Assembly: GCF_010748935.1 (NCBI RefSeq)
Contig: NZ_CP048796.1
Coordinates: forward strand, 1,181,001-1,245,000
Origin: Providencia vermicola
Lineage (GTDB): Bacteria; Pseudomonadota; Gammaproteobacteria; Enterobacterales; Enterobacteriaceae
Direction: 5' to 3'
DNA: 64,000 nt
Each line of letters opens with the position of its first letter. Position 1 is the stretch's first letter. This document shows positions 42,207 through 52,524 of the stretch, one piece after another. The notes beneath the pieces are model-generated. The model was not told the DNA's origin. It made no database searches and saw only the letters and a list, made by a program, of their open reading frames with translations. Made by a program: the position numbers and the translations under genes.

Positions 42207-44144
42207 ATGAGCTATCAGGTACTTGCCCGTAAGTGGCGCCCCCAAAAATTTTCAGATGTTGTCGGTCAACAGCATGTATTGACCGCATTAGCAAATGGTC
42301 TGGAACACCAGAGGCTTCATCACGCCTATCTTTTTTCTGGCACTCGTGGTGTCGGTAAAACGACAATTGCCCGTTTGTTTGCCAAAGGTCTTAATTGTGA
42401 AACGGGGATCACAGCAACACCTTGTGGAAAATGTACCAATTGCCAAGAGATCGAGCAGGGGCGTTTCGTCGATTTGATCGAAATCGATGCGGCATCGAGA
42501 ACAAAAGTTGAAGATACGCGAGAATTATTAGACAACGTGCAGTATGCGCCGGCTCGCGGGCGTTTTAAAGTCTATCTTATTGATGAAGTGCATATGCTAT
42601 CGCGCCATAGCTTTAATGCGTTATTAAAAACGCTAGAAGAGCCGCCTGAGCACGTTAAATTTTTACTGGCAACAACCGATCCACAAAAATTACCGGTGAC
42701 GATTTTGTCGCGTTGTTTGCAGTTTCATTTAAAAGCGTTAGATGTCACTCAAATTAATGAGCAGCTTGAACATATTTTAAATGCAGAAGGCATTGAACAT
42801 GATTCGCGCGCGCGCCAGCTCATTTCTCGCGCAGCTGATGGTAGTTTACGTGATGCGTTGAGTTTGACAGATCAAGCGATAGCGATGGGGCAAGGTCAGG
42901 TTACAGCAGATATTGTCAGTCAGATGTTAGGTACGCTTGATGATGAGCAGCCGCTTGCGATCATTGAAGCTTTGGTGCGTGCTGATGGTATTGCTGTCAT
43001 GGAAGAAGTCGAGCATGCAGCAACCCGTGGCGCTGATTGGGAAAATCTTCTGGTAGAAATATTGTCATTGTTGCATCGCGTTGCCATGATCCAGCTATTA
43101 CCCGCAGGAAAAGAAACGGATCCTTCATCGACGGAAGGGCGTCTCAGACAAATAGCGCGAATAATTTCTCCAGCAGATTTGCAATTATTTTATCAAACAT
43201 TACTGATTGGTCGTCGAGACCTCCCTTACGCACCAGAACGCCGTATGGGCATTGAAATGGCTTTGTTACGTGCTTTGGCGTTTCACCCCAAAAGCATTAT
43301 TGAAGAACCCGTAGCACAAACGGTGGCCGTACAGCCTGCTTCTGTGATGCCGACTCGCTCAGTTGCATCGAAACCAACACCGGCTTCATCATCGTTATCG
43401 GCAAATGCGCCGATAGCAGAAAATAGTCCTACCTTTCAATTATTAAAGGCTAAGGAAGCGCTACAGTCCTCACAAGATGAGGTATCTGACGGAAAAAAGA
43501 ATAAACCGGCCGCGCCTGAAAAGGCTAAGCCGGCGATGTCAGCACTTGAGAGGCTGGCCGCGGTCACTAGCCAGCATCAAAAAAAGGGTGTTAACCAAAC
43601 TGTTGACGCTAAAAAATCGACAAAACCAAAGCATTATCAGTGGCGGCCTCAGTTTGAAGAACCTCAAGCTAAAGAAACGATTACCACACCGACTGAAATA
43701 AAAGAGGCGTTAGAGTATGAAAAAACGCCTGAATTAGCGGCTAAGATTATTGAAGAAGGTCGAGAGCGGGATAGCTGGTCAGCAGAAATAGCGCAATTAA
43801 ATATCCCTAAGCTAGTTGAACAATTAGCTTTGAATTCATATATAGAAAGAATCAGTGAGTCACAAATCGTTCTTCATTTGCGACCCGCGCAGCGTCATCT
43901 TAATAAGCCGTCGGCACATGACGCATTACAAAGTGCCTTGAGTGAACACTGCGGTCATCCTGTTGAACTAAACATCGTTCAAGATGATAATACCGAAGTG
44001 AAAACGCCGCTTGAATGGCGACAGGCGATTTATGAAGAAAAGCTGGCGCAAGCGCGTCAGTCAATTATTGCGGATAAAACGATTCAAAAACTACGCTCGA
44101 TGTTTGATGCGCAGTTAGATGAAGAAAGTATTCGCCCCGTTTAA
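42207..44144 (+). CDS. dnaX: DNA polymerase III tau/gamma subunit DnaX
   Basis: Clamp-loader ATPase and organiser of the replicative polymerase. 645 residues for full-length tau (E. coli 643). AAA+ core: GTRGVGKTTIARLFAKGLNC (Walker A near 45-52), four zinc cysteines (C-ETGITATP-CGKCTNC), LIDEVHMLS (Walker B), LLKTLEEPP and ATTDPQKLPVTILSRC (sensor 1 and arginine finger). A poor-complexity linker precedes the tau-specific C-terminus. A slippery heptamer at 43580-43586 should give the short gamma form of 462 residues. Confidence 0.97.
   Translation: MSYQVLARKWRPQKFSDVVGQQHVLTALANGLEHQRLHHAYLFSGTRGVGKTTIARLFAKGLNCETGITATPCGKCTNCQEIEQGRFVDLIEIDAASRTKVEDTRELLDNVQYAPARGRFKVYLIDEVHMLSRHSFNALLKTLEEPPEHVKFLLATTDPQKLPVTILSRCLQFHLKALDVTQINEQLEHILNAEGIEHDSRARQLISRAADGSLRDALSLTDQAIAMGQGQVTADIVSQMLGTLDDEQPLAIIEALVRADGIAVMEEVEHAATRGADWENLLVEILSLLHRVAMIQLLPAGKETDPSSTEGRLRQIARIISPADLQLFYQTLLIGRRDLPYAPERRMGIEMALLRALAFHPKSIIEEPVAQTVAVQPASVMPTRSVASKPTPASSSLSANAPIAENSPTFQLLKAKEALQSSQDEVSDGKKNKPAAPEKAKPAMSALERLAAVTSQHQKKGVNQTVDAKKSTKPKHYQWRPQFEEPQAKETITTPTEIKEALEYEKTPELAAKIIEEGRERDSWSAEIAQLNIPKLVEQLALNSYIERISESQIVLHLRPAQRHLNKPSAHDALQSALSEHCGHPVELNIVQDDNTEVKTPLEWRQAIYEEKLAQARQSIIADKTIQKLRSMFDAQLDEESIRPV
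43580..43611 (+). promoter_or_regulatory. Programmed -1 frameshift signal in dnaX
   Basis: Heptamer A AAA AAG (43580-43586) in the correct phase (codons CAA AAA AAG). A -1 slip reads GGG TGT TAA, ending gamma after Gly-Cys at codon 462. A 9-bp hairpin with G-U pairs (43587-43595 with 43602-43610, loop CAAACT) follows at once. The E. coli upstream Shine-Dalgarno-like stimulator is not evident. Confidence 0.8.
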
Positions 44145-44193
44145 CGCTACAGTCTCTATGAGCAAGCTGTGGCCTCAGTAGTGAGAGATAACT

Positions 44194-44523
44194 ATGTTTG
44201 GTAAAGGTGGTTTGGGCAATCTAATGAAGCAAGCCCAACAAATGCAAGAAAAAATGCAAAAAGTTCAGGAAGAAATCGCCAATCTAGAAGCAACAGGCGA
44301 ATCTGGCGCTGGTCTAGTCAAAGTTACCATCAACGGCTCACATAACTGCCGCCGTGTTGAGATAGATCCAAGTCTTCTTGAAGATGATAAAGATATGCTG
44401 GAAGATTTGATTGCCGCAGCATTTAATGATGCAGCTCGCCGTATTGAAGAAACGCAGAAAGAAAAAATGGCAAGTGTTTCAAGTGGCATGCAACTGCCAC
44501 CAGGCTTTAAGATGCCATTCTAA
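44194..44523 (+). CDS. ybaB: Nucleoid-associated protein YbaB/EbfC
   Basis: Small DNA-binding dimer of the YbaB/EbfC family. 109 residues, as in E. coli. N-terminus [35 protein letters not shown] is the family helix pair, followed by the beta-sheet core [21 protein letters not shown]. The C-terminus ends in PPGFKMPF. Its TAA overlaps the ATG of recR (TAATG at 44521-44525), so translation is coupled; the dnaX-ybaB-recR order is standard. Confidence 0.96.
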   Translation: MFGKGGLGNLMKQAQQMQEKMQKVQEEIANLEATGESGAGLVKVTINGSHNCRRVEIDPSLLEDDKDMLEDLIAAAFNDAARRIEETQKEKMASVSSGMQLPPGFKMPF

Positions 44524-45122
44524 TGCAAACGAGTCCGCTTCTAGAGTCATTGATGGAAGCTTTGCGCTGTCTCCCTGGTGTTGGGCCAAAGTCAGCGCAA
44601 CGTATGGCTTTTCATCTGCTTCAGCGTGATCGTAGTGGTGGCATGCGCCTTGCGCAGTCACTGACTCGAGCAATGTCAGAAATCGGTCACTGCCGTGATT
44701 GTCGTACTTTTACCGAACAGGATGTGTGTAATATCTGTGAAAATCCGCGTCGTCAACAGAACGGTTTGATTTGTGTGGTTGAAAGCCCTGCGGATATTTA
44801 TGCTGTGGAACAAACGGGTCAATTTTCAGGGCGTTATTTTGTGCTGATGGGGCACTTATCACCGATTGATGGTATTGGCCCGATGGATATCGGACTGGAT
44901 AGATTAGAAGAGCGGTTATCTTCTGAAACCATTACTGAAGTGATACTTGCGACTAACCCAACGGTAGAAGGTGAGGCAACAGCAAACTATATTGCGCAGA
45001 TGTGTGCTCAATATGGCATTACTGCAAGCCGAATCGCACATGGCGTACCTGTTGGTGGTGAGCTGGAAATGGTCGATGGTACCACGTTATCTCACTCATT
45101 AGCGGGTAGGCAGCGCCTCTAG
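44523..45122 (+). CDS. recR: Recombination protein RecR
   Basis: RecF-pathway mediator that helps RecA replace SSB at gaps. 199 residues (E. coli 201). Helix-hairpin-helix [21 protein letters not shown] at the N-terminus, a C4 zinc finger (CRDC ... CNIC, residues about 57-72), then the Toprim domain starting [29 protein letters not shown]. Starts inside the ybaB stop codon. Confidence 0.96.
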   Translation: MQTSPLLESLMEALRCLPGVGPKSAQRMAFHLLQRDRSGGMRLAQSLTRAMSEIGHCRDCRTFTEQDVCNICENPRRQQNGLICVVESPADIYAVEQTGQFSGRYFVLMGHLSPIDGIGPMDIGLDRLEERLSSETITEVILATNPTVEGEATANYIAQMCAQYGITASRIAHGVPVGGELEMVDGTTLSHSLAGRQRL

Positions 45123-45332
45123 TAACAGGTAACATCTTAAGCTACGGGCGGTTGACTGGCTGTAGCTTTAATCACCGCAATGTCTTACCAGAAGCATCGC
45201 TTATTGTTTTTGTCGCAGTCCTTTCACATAATTCGAATCTCTTCGCTTTTTTATTCTTTAGTATCACTTAGTTATCCCCTTGAGTGACTTATCGTCGCTG
45301 AGTCTTCGCGGAGACATTTTTTCTTTCATGCG

Positions 45333-45360
45333 CTTGAATTTCTGTTTTTTGCCCCCAATT
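45333..45360 (+). promoter_or_regulatory. Heat-shock (sigma-32) promoter of htpG
   Basis: CTTGAA (45333-45338), 14-nt spacer, CCCCAATT (45353-45360): close to the sigma-32 consensus CTTGAAA / CCCCATNT, about 55 bp before the htpG start. E. coli htpG is a known sigma-32 gene. Confidence 0.75.
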
Positions 45361-45415
45361 CAATCTCATCGATAAGTCAAAACTATCCCATTAGATTGAT
45401 GATATAGAGGCATTA

Positions 45416-47290
45416 ATGAGTATGAAAGGACAAGAAACTCGCGGGTTCCAATCTGAAGTCAAACAACTGCTCCAGTTGATGATCCACTCTCTTTACTCAA
45501 ACAAAGAAATCTTTTTGCGTGAACTTATTTCAAACGCATCCGATGCGGCAGATAAACTGCGTTTTCGTGCACTTTCAAAACCTGAATTGTATGAAAATGA
45601 TGGGGAACTGCGTGTTCGCATTAGCGCAAATAAAGAAGATGGGACACTCACAATTAGCGATAACGGTATTGGTATGAGCCGTGATGAAGTTATTGATAAC
45701 TTAGGAACGATCGCTAAATCAGGCACTAAAGCCTTTTTAGAATCTCTGGGTGGTGACCAAGCAAAAGATAGTCAAATGATTGGTCAGTTTGGTGTTGGTT
45801 TCTATTCTGCTTTTATCGTTGCTGATAAAGTGACTGTTCGTAGCCGTGCTGCTGGTGCATCGGCAGACCAAGGCGTATTTTGGGAATCTGCTGGTGAAGG
45901 TGAATACACTATTGCCGACATTGAAAAAGCGGATCGTGGCACTGAAATCACGTTACATTTGCGTGAAGATGAAAAAGAGTTTTTAGATAACTGGCGTTTG
46001 CGTTCAGTTATCAGCAAATATTCAGACCATATTGCACTACCTGTAGAAATTGAAGTTAAAAATGAAGAAGATGGCACAATAACTTGGGAGAAAATCAACC
46101 AAGCTAAAGCGCTATGGACGCGTAATAAGTCTGAAATTTCTGATGAAGAGTATATCGAGTTTTACAAACACATCTCCCATGATTATGCGGATCCATTAAC
46201 TTGGTCTCATAATCGTGTTGAAGGTAAGCAGGAGTACACTAGCTTATTGTATATACCTTCACAGGCGCCGTTTGATCTCTGGAATCGTGAGCAGCGCCAT
46301 GGATTAAAACTGTATGTTCAGCGTGTGTTTATTATGGATGACGCTGAGCAGTTTATGCCAAATTATTTGCGCTTTGTGCGTGGGGTATTGGATTCAAACG
46401 ATTTACCCCTCAACGTATCTCGCGAAATACTGCAAGATAGCGCATTAACTCGTAGCTTGCGTGGCGCATTAACCAAGCGTGTCCTGCAAATGCTAGATAA
46501 ACTGGCGAAGAATGATGCGGAAAAATATCAGTCTTTCTGGCAGCAATTTGGTCTAGTGATGAAAGAAGGACCTGCGGAAGATATGAGCAATAGTGAAGCT
46601 ATTGCGAAACTGCTACGTTTTGCATCAACACATAATGATAGCAACGTGCAGAATGTCTCTTTAGAAGACTATATTAGCCGTATGGTTGAAGGGCAGGAGA
46701 AAATCTATTACATCACGGCGGATAGCTATGCTGCGGCTAAGAGCAGCCCTCATTTAGAGCTGTTCCGTAAGAAAGGTATTGAGGTACTACTGCTTTCTGA
46801 TCGCATTGATGAATGGATGATGAACTATTTATCCGAGTTTGATGGTAAGCCTTTCCAATCGGTTAGCAAAGCCGATGAGTCGCTGGATAAACTCGCAGAT
46901 GAAGATAAAGCAGAGCAAGAAGAAGCCGATAAGCAATTAGAACCTTTTGTTGAGCGTGTGAAAACATTGTTGGCAGATCGCGTTAAAGAGGTCAAATTGA
47001 CTCACCGTTTGACGGATACACCTGCGATTGTCACCACCGATGCCGATGAGATGAGCACACAAATGGCGAAGTTATTCGCTGCGGCAGGTCAAGCGGCTCC
47101 TGAAGTGAAATATAACTTTGAGCTTAATCCATCACATCCACTGGTTAAGAAAGCGTCAGAAGTGACGGATGATGCACTGTTTGCTGATTGGGTTAATGTT
47201 TTGTTAGACCAAGCTTTATTAGCTGAGCGCGGTACATTAGAAGATCCAAATTTATTCATTCGTAAAATCAACGAATTATTAATGAAATAA
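45416..47290 (+). CDS. htpG: Molecular chaperone HtpG (Hsp90)
   Basis: ATP-dependent chaperone of the Hsp90 family, cytoplasmic. 624 residues, like E. coli. GHKL ATPase motifs: [34 protein letters not shown] and [10 protein letters not shown]. The middle domain carries the catalytic Arg region [12 protein letters not shown]. The dimerisation domain follows, with the ending [12 protein letters not shown]. The first ATG (45416) has GAGG 5 nt upstream; the second in-frame Met (MKGQETRGF) is the E. coli-like start and a possible alternative. Confidence 0.97.
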   Translation: MSMKGQETRGFQSEVKQLLQLMIHSLYSNKEIFLRELISNASDAADKLRFRALSKPELYENDGELRVRISANKEDGTLTISDNGIGMSRDEVIDNLGTIAKSGTKAFLESLGGDQAKDSQMIGQFGVGFYSAFIVADKVTVRSRAAGASADQGVFWESAGEGEYTIADIEKADRGTEITLHLREDEKEFLDNWRLRSVISKYSDHIALPVEIEVKNEEDGTITWEKINQAKALWTRNKSEISDEEYIEFYKHISHDYADPLTWSHNRVEGKQEYTSLLYIPSQAPFDLWNREQRHGLKLYVQRVFIMDDAEQFMPNYLRFVRGVLDSNDLPLNVSREILQDSALTRSLRGALTKRVLQMLDKLAKNDAEKYQSFWQQFGLVMKEGPAEDMSNSEAIAKLLRFASTHNDSNVQNVSLEDYISRMVEGQEKIYYITADSYAAAKSSPHLELFRKKGIEVLLLSDRIDEWMMNYLSEFDGKPFQSVSKADESLDKLADEDKAEQEEADKQLEPFVERVKTLLADRVKEVKLTHRLTDTPAIVTTDADEMSTQMAKLFAAAGQAAPEVKYNFELNPSHPLVKKASEVTDDALFADWVNVLLDQALLAERGTLEDPNLFIRKINELLMK

Positions 47291-47317
47291 TTCGCTAATT
47301 GATTTTCGTTTTTGAGC

Positions 47318-47357
47318 AAAAACCACGTTTTAGCCAGCGCTTTAGCGTGGTTTTTTT
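47318..47357 (+). terminator. htpG terminator
   Basis: 10-bp stem AAAAACCACG / CGTGGTTTTT followed by more T. Lies 27 bp after the htpG stop codon. Confidence 0.85.
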
Positions 47358-47467
47358 CTTTTACGAAAGAAGTAAAATGCGAAAACGTTTACGTGTCTTC
47401 TTGAGTAAAGCGCCATCCTAATGGTATGGTATCTTGTTTTCTTTTCAAATTATAAAAAACTAAATAG

Positions 47468-48127
<660 letters not shown>

Positions 48128-48146
48128 TAAAGATGATAGCTATCAA

Positions 48147-48173
48147 CAAAGGCAGCGATAATCGCTGCCTTTG
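48147..48173 (+). terminator. adk terminator
   Basis: Perfect inverted repeat CAAAGGCAGCGAT (48147-48159) with ATCGCTGCCTTTG (48161-48173), followed by CTTTTG. It sits between adk and hemH. Confidence 0.75.
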
Positions 48174-48254
48174 CTTTTGTCGCATAAGAAGATAAATAAA
48201 GACTGCATTTTATGATATAAAGTTGGGAATAATTATCATTTAAGGAGTATCATT

Positions 48255-49226
48255 GTGTCAGAGAATAAATTCGGTATTTTATTGGTTAATCTAGGGACGC
48301 CTGATGCCCCAACGACTCCGGCAGTTAAACGTTATCTTGCAGAATTTTTGAGTGATGTCCGTGTTATTGATGTCTCTCGTGCGATTTGGAAACCTATTTT
48401 ATATGGCATTGTATTGCCATTTCGTTCGCCTAAGGTTGCGAAACTCTATCAATCAATTTGGACCGAAGATGGTTCACCTTTACTCGCTTATACGTTAAAG
48501 CAGAAAGCTAAGTTAGCTGAATGTTTTCCTAATATACCAATAGAAGTTGGGATGAGTTATGGCTCACCGTCACTGAAAAGTGCAATTGACTCCTTGATGT
48601 GCCAAGGTGTGACCGAATTAATCGTACTTCCTTTATATCCTCAGTACTCCTGTTCGACGACAGCGGCTGTCTATGATGGTATTTCCGCGATTCTCAAGCA
48701 AATGCGTACAATTCCGTCGTTACATTTTATCCGTAGTTATGCGACGCATCCTGCCTATATTCAGGGCCTAGTCAACTCAATTGAGCAAAGCTTTGCTCAG
48801 CATGGTGAACCTGACCGACTGATTTTGTCGTTCCATGGTATTCCTAAACGTTATGCGGATACTGGCGATATTTATCCACAAGAGTGTGAAGCAACAACTC
48901 GTTTAGTTAAAGAGGCGTTGAATTTTCCAGCGGAACGTGTATTGATGACTTATCAATCTCGTTTTGGTCGTGAGCCTTGGTTAACGCCCTATACCGATGA
49001 GACAATGAATCAATTACCCTCACAAGGCGTAAAATCAGTTCAAGTGATTTGTCCCGGATTTTCTGCGGACTGTTTAGAAACACTAGAAGAAATTAGTGAA
49101 CAAAATCAACACTTTTTCAAAAGCCAAGGGGGAGAATCCTATCATTATATACCCGCATTAAATGACAGTGAGGATAGTATTAACTTATTCAAAATCCTGA
49201 TTAATGGTTTAATAAAAACAATTTAA
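48255..49226 (+). CDS. hemH: Ferrochelatase HemH
   Basis: Inserts Fe(II) into protoporphyrin IX, the last step of haem synthesis. 323 residues (E. coli 320). [14 protein letters not shown] at the start, the metal-binding His in [14 protein letters not shown], and the conserved Glu in [22 protein letters not shown] precedes the start codon. In E. coli aes comes next; here a Wzz-family gene does. Its pathway partner hemL is at 13617-14906. Confidence 0.97.
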   Translation: MSENKFGILLVNLGTPDAPTTPAVKRYLAEFLSDVRVIDVSRAIWKPILYGIVLPFRSPKVAKLYQSIWTEDGSPLLAYTLKQKAKLAECFPNIPIEVGMSYGSPSLKSAIDSLMCQGVTELIVLPLYPQYSCSTTAAVYDGISAILKQMRTIPSLHFIRSYATHPAYIQGLVNSIEQSFAQHGEPDRLILSFHGIPKRYADTGDIYPQECEATTRLVKEALNFPAERVLMTYQSRFGREPWLTPYTDETMNQLPSQGVKSVQVICPGFSADCLETLEEISEQNQHFFKSQGGESYHYIPALNDSEDSINLFKILINGLIKTI

Positions 49227-49344
49227 AGTTTAAATTAATATTAAATATGGTGTTTATCGATATATCATAAATCGAGAAAACTATTATACTCACTGATATA
49301 AAGGGTTGATGCATTATTAATTTGGTACTTAACTGGAATTTATT

Positions 49345-50472
49345 ATGAGCACTGATAGAGAATCACGGAATGATAAAACAGCAAGTGAGATGCAAATCTC
49401 GCAATTTAACTTACAGCAAAGCGATGAAGTTGATTTGATGGCTTTGTTTGCTGTTTTAATAAGAAATAAATTTATTATTATCGCTATCACTGTTGCTATT
49501 ACGCTTATTAGTACTCTTGTGGTATCCCTGCTCCCCCAAAAATGGAGCAGTACAGCGGTTGTTGTTCCCCCATCTTCTGAAGAAATTAAAGATATTAATA
49601 CACTCAGTGCGCAACTCAGTGTTCTTGATGTGAAAATTGATTTATCTGCACAACAAATTTTTAATGCATTTATTGAGCAGTATCGGTCAAAAGTTAATCA
49701 AGAAGCCTATGTTCGTAGCACGAACTACTTTCAAGAACTCGCCAAAAAAATTGATCCAGCGGATAAAGAAAATGGTGAGCAACGACTGGTAAATAACATT
49801 ATTACCAACAGTATTCATATTACAGACCAGTCAAAAGAAAAAAATAGTACATCGAATGACATTATACTCACTTTCATTGCACCGACGCCTTCAGAAGCTC
49901 AAGATCTGTTGGCTGGCTATGTTCGCTATACAGCAACAAAAGTCAGGGAGCAATTTAAGCAAGATATTCAAAATGCGATAGCCCAACAGTTAGTCCGTGC
50001 AAATGAAACCTTTAAACAAGAGGTGACAAAAATTCGGACAGAATACGATGTTAAGGTGGAAAGATTAAAACGTGCCATTGATATCGCAAAAGCGGCGGGC
50101 GTTCGTAAGCCGATAGTGACGGATTCTGCCATCATTAGTGATGATCCTGATTATCCTATTGCGTTAGGAACTGAAGCGCTAGAGAAAAAATTAGCGATAG
50201 AGTTGCAGAACCGTGATATTGCAATGTTGAGTGAAGATTTACAAATTCGTCAACACTACATCAATAGCTTGTCAGAATTAAAGATTGATACTATCGACTT
50301 TTTACCTGCTAAATTCATTCTTGCACCTGATTTACCCGCTAAGAAAGATTCGCCAAAATCGACACTCATCATCGCATTGAGTGCTATCCTCGGCCTGATC
50401 TTGAGCAGCGCATACGTATTAACTCGCGAGCTATACCGCGATTATACAATGAAGACGGCGTCACATTCATAA
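49345..50472 (+). CDS. Wzz-family O-antigen chain-length determinant
   Basis: 375 residues with the polysaccharide co-polymerase layout. The cytoplasmic N-terminus contains DEVDLMALFAVLIRNK, the first membrane helix is at about residues 44-64, and VVPPSSEEIKDI follows it. A long, largely helical periplasmic domain comes next. The second membrane helix (LIIALSAILGLILSSAYVLTREL) near 340-362 is preceded by the proline-rich PDLPAKKDSPKS. Such proteins set the modal length of O-antigen or related glycans made by Wzy. The size is nearer FepE than WzzB of E. coli. No polysaccharide genes are nearby, so its partner locus is elsewhere. It occupies the place of E. coli aes between hemH and gsk. Confidence 0.85.
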   Translation: MSTDRESRNDKTASEMQISQFNLQQSDEVDLMALFAVLIRNKFIIIAITVAITLISTLVVSLLPQKWSSTAVVVPPSSEEIKDINTLSAQLSVLDVKIDLSAQQIFNAFIEQYRSKVNQEAYVRSTNYFQELAKKIDPADKENGEQRLVNNIITNSIHITDQSKEKNSTSNDIILTFIAPTPSEAQDLLAGYVRYTATKVREQFKQDIQNAIAQQLVRANETFKQEVTKIRTEYDVKVERLKRAIDIAKAAGVRKPIVTDSAIISDDPDYPIALGTEALEKKLAIELQNRDIAMLSEDLQIRQHYINSLSELKIDTIDFLPAKFILAPDLPAKKDSPKSTLIIALSAILGLILSSAYVLTRELYRDYTMKTASHS

Positions 50473-50480
50473 TCGATCAC

Positions 50481-50529
50481 GATAAACATAAATTGTCACC
50501 TTGATCGCAGGTGCTGGTTTATGTTTATC
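50481..50529 (+). other. Long two-part hairpin between wzz-like gene and gsk
   Basis: Outer stem GATAAACATAAA (50481-50492) with TTTATGTTTATC (50518-50529), a perfect 12-bp match. The inner stem is CACCT (50497-50501) with AGGTG (50509-50513). No T run follows. It ends 41 bp before the gsk start codon. Confidence 0.7.
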
Positions 50530-50570
50530 ATGCTAGAATAGCGGCATGTCTACTCGCTAATTTGTTCATT

Positions 50571-51884
50571 ATGAAATTCCCCGGTCAACGTAAATCAAAG
50601 CATTATTTTCCTGTTAGTTTAAGAGATCCACTGTTACAACCTATCAAAGAGCGGATGGATGAGGGTGAAAACTGTCGATCCTATATCGTGGGTATCGATC
50701 AAACACTTGTCGATATTGAAGCCAAGGTCGATGATGCATTTATTGAACGCTATCAATTAAGCAAAGGGCATTCTTTAGTTATAGAAGATGATGTTGCAGA
50801 AGCGTTATATGCAGAGCTAACAAGTAATGCATTGATAACTCATGAGTTTGCAGGTGGAACCATCGGCAATACTTTGCATAATTACTCTGTGTTGGCGGAT
50901 GATCGCTCTGTATTGTTAGGTACCATGTGTAATAACATTCAAATAGGTAGCTATTCTTATCGCTATTTATGCCACACATCGAGCCGAATGGATCTTAACT
51001 ATTTACAAGGGGTTGATGGGCCTATAGGACGTTGCTTTACACTGATTGCAGAAAATGGTGAACGAACTTTTGCGATTAGCCCTGGGCATATGAATCGACT
51101 TCGTCCTGACAGTATTCCAGAAGAGATTATTGCTGGTGCATCGGCCTTGGTACTTACTGCGTATTTAGTGCGTTGTAAACCGGGTGAAACCATGCCCGAG
51201 GCTACGATGCAAGCTATCAGCTATGCTAAGAAGCATAATGTTCCTGTGGTATTAACGCTTGGAACTAAGTTTGTTATAGCCCAAGACCCTCAATTTTGGC
51301 GTGATTTCCTCGCTGAACATGTTTCTGTCGTGGCGATGAATGAAGATGAAGCATTGGAGTTGACGGGCTTTAATGATCCACTGTTAGCATCGGATATGGC
51401 CCTTAATTGGGTTGATCTTGTGTTGTGCACGGCGGGGCCTTCAGGCCTTTATATGGCTGGCTATACGGAAGAAGCATTTAAACGCACTACACAGCATCCT
51501 CTGTTGCTGGGGGCGATCCCTGAATTTAACCTCTATGAATTTAGCCGAGCTATGCGCCGGCAAGATTGTGAAGTTCCTATGCGTATCTATTCCCATATAG
51601 AACCTTATATGGGTGGCCCAGAAAAAATTATGAATACCAATGGGGCCGGTGACGGCGCTTTATCGGCGTTGTTACATGATATCACTGCGAATTCATACCA
51701 TCGTATGAACGTACCGAATTCCAGTAAACATGCGCGTCAGTATCTGACTTACTCTTCATTAGCCCAAGTATGCAAATATGCGAATCGGGTGAGTTATCAA
51801 GTGCTAACTCAGCATTCACCGCGTTTAACCCGTGGTTTACCTGAAAAAGAAGACAGTCTAGAAGAGTCATATTGGGAACGCTAG
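50571..51884 (+). CDS. gsk: Inosine-guanosine kinase Gsk
   Basis: Phosphorylates guanosine and inosine to GMP and IMP; PfkB/ribokinase superfamily. 437 residues (E. coli 434), with near-identical blocks: GIDQTLVDIEAKVDD, GGTIGNTLHNYSVLADDRSVLLG, RYLCHTSSRMDLNYLQGVDGPIGRCFT, and the catalytic NTNGAGDGALSALLHDITANSYHR. A frame from 50511 is longer, but ATG 50571 gives the family N-terminus MKFPGxRKSKHYFPV. A strong terminator follows. Confidence 0.97.
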   Translation: MKFPGQRKSKHYFPVSLRDPLLQPIKERMDEGENCRSYIVGIDQTLVDIEAKVDDAFIERYQLSKGHSLVIEDDVAEALYAELTSNALITHEFAGGTIGNTLHNYSVLADDRSVLLGTMCNNIQIGSYSYRYLCHTSSRMDLNYLQGVDGPIGRCFTLIAENGERTFAISPGHMNRLRPDSIPEEIIAGASALVLTAYLVRCKPGETMPEATMQAISYAKKHNVPVVLTLGTKFVIAQDPQFWRDFLAEHVSVVAMNEDEALELTGFNDPLLASDMALNWVDLVLCTAGPSGLYMAGYTEEAFKRTTQHPLLLGAIPEFNLYEFSRAMRRQDCEVPMRIYSHIEPYMGGPEKIMNTNGAGDGALSALLHDITANSYHRMNVPNSSKHARQYLTYSSLAQVCKYANRVSYQVLTQHSPRLTRGLPEKEDSLEESYWER

Positions 51885-51916
51885 TTGTTGGTTTTTTCTT
51901 AAATAGCGTCAGATAG

Positions 51917-51955
51917 CACCTCATTGTTGATAATAAAACAGTGGGGTGTTTTTTT
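51917..51955 (+). terminator. gsk terminator
   Basis: 12-bp stem CACCTCATTGTT (51917-51928) with AACAGTGGGGTG (51937-51948), two G-U pairs, 8-nt loop, followed by seven T. Confidence 0.85.
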
Positions 51956-51973
51956 AGATAGTGAAGAAAAAAC

Positions 51974-51990
51974 CCCCCACACAGTGGGGG
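51974..51990 (-). terminator. Minus-strand hairpin with T run
   Basis: CCCCCAC (51974-51980), loop ACA, GTGGGGG (51984-51990). On the minus strand it is followed by a T run (A tract at 51967-51972), so it looks like a terminator for leftward transcription from ybaL. Confidence 0.6.
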
Positions 51991-52329
51991 AAGTAGGACA
52001 CAAAAAATATCATCAATAATGGTTTAGGCGAAATGGAGTATAGCGCCTTATAGGGGCTAAAAAGTGGAGGAAATATGAATCCATTTATTGTTAATTGTTC
52101 TATTTTAGACTAATAAACAGATAAAAATGTTATTACGATATTATTGCAAGGAACGGGTAAGCCATATCAAATTGAATTTAAGGTTTTTTGAGTGTCGTGG
52201 GCATAGATTGGTTAATCACGATGAATAACCGATATGACGTCTTACATCTTGCTTAGAGAAAGGGATATTTGATTCGCAGACGATGGAAGCGCTTAATGTT
52301 GTTTTGGTATGAAATTAGCGCCTAAAAGA

Positions 52330-52351
52330 AAGGGAAGTTTGCACTTCCCTT
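52330..52351. repeat. 22-bp hairpin, first copy
   Basis: AAGGGAAGT-TTGC-ACTTCCCTT, a perfect 9-bp stem. The identical 22 bp recur at 52493-52514. A second hairpin-like segment (CAAAGCGGGA/TCCCACTTTG, one mismatch) follows at about 52363-52397. Confidence 0.8.
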
Positions 52352-52420
52352 GAGGTTGTTGACAAAGCGGGATAAAAGCGTGGTTTTTCCCACTTTGTGT
52401 TATCAGCCGAAAATCAATAA

Positions 52421-52494
52421 ATTGATTTCCCTCTCTTATTTTCAAAACCTATTCGACTTTCCGCCAAACATCATATGTTTGGCGGCAGTCTGAA
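52421..52494. repeat. 74-bp intergenic repeat, copy B
   Basis: Matches 13503-13576 at 65 of 74 positions. Here the inner palindrome is perfect: CCGCCAAACAT (52461-52471), CAT, ATGTTTGGCGG (52475-52485), then CAGTCTGAA. It is directly followed by the second 22-bp hairpin. Confidence 0.8.
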
Positions 52495-52514
52495 GGGAAG
52501 TTTGCACTTCCCTT
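52493..52514 (-). repeat. 22-bp hairpin, second copy, at the ybaL 3' end
   Basis: Identical to 52330-52351. It starts 11 bp past the ybaL stop codon and may act as its terminator or 3' stabiliser. Confidence 0.75.
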
Positions 52515-52524
52515 TAACATTATT

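Larger units (their letters stand above)
51885..52524. other. 640-bp convergent gap between gsk and ybaL
   Basis: No gene is supported. It holds the gsk terminator, a leftward terminator-like hairpin, about 300 bp of AT-rich DNA with no recognised content, then a repeat-rich segment (52330-52514). Confidence 0.6.

Noticed and set aside
52075-52113. 12-codon frame MNPFIVNCSILD with GGAGG 4 nt upstream, in the gsk-ybaL gap
   Set aside because: Good ribosome site but very short, no promoter seen, no similarity recognised; chance cannot be excluded.
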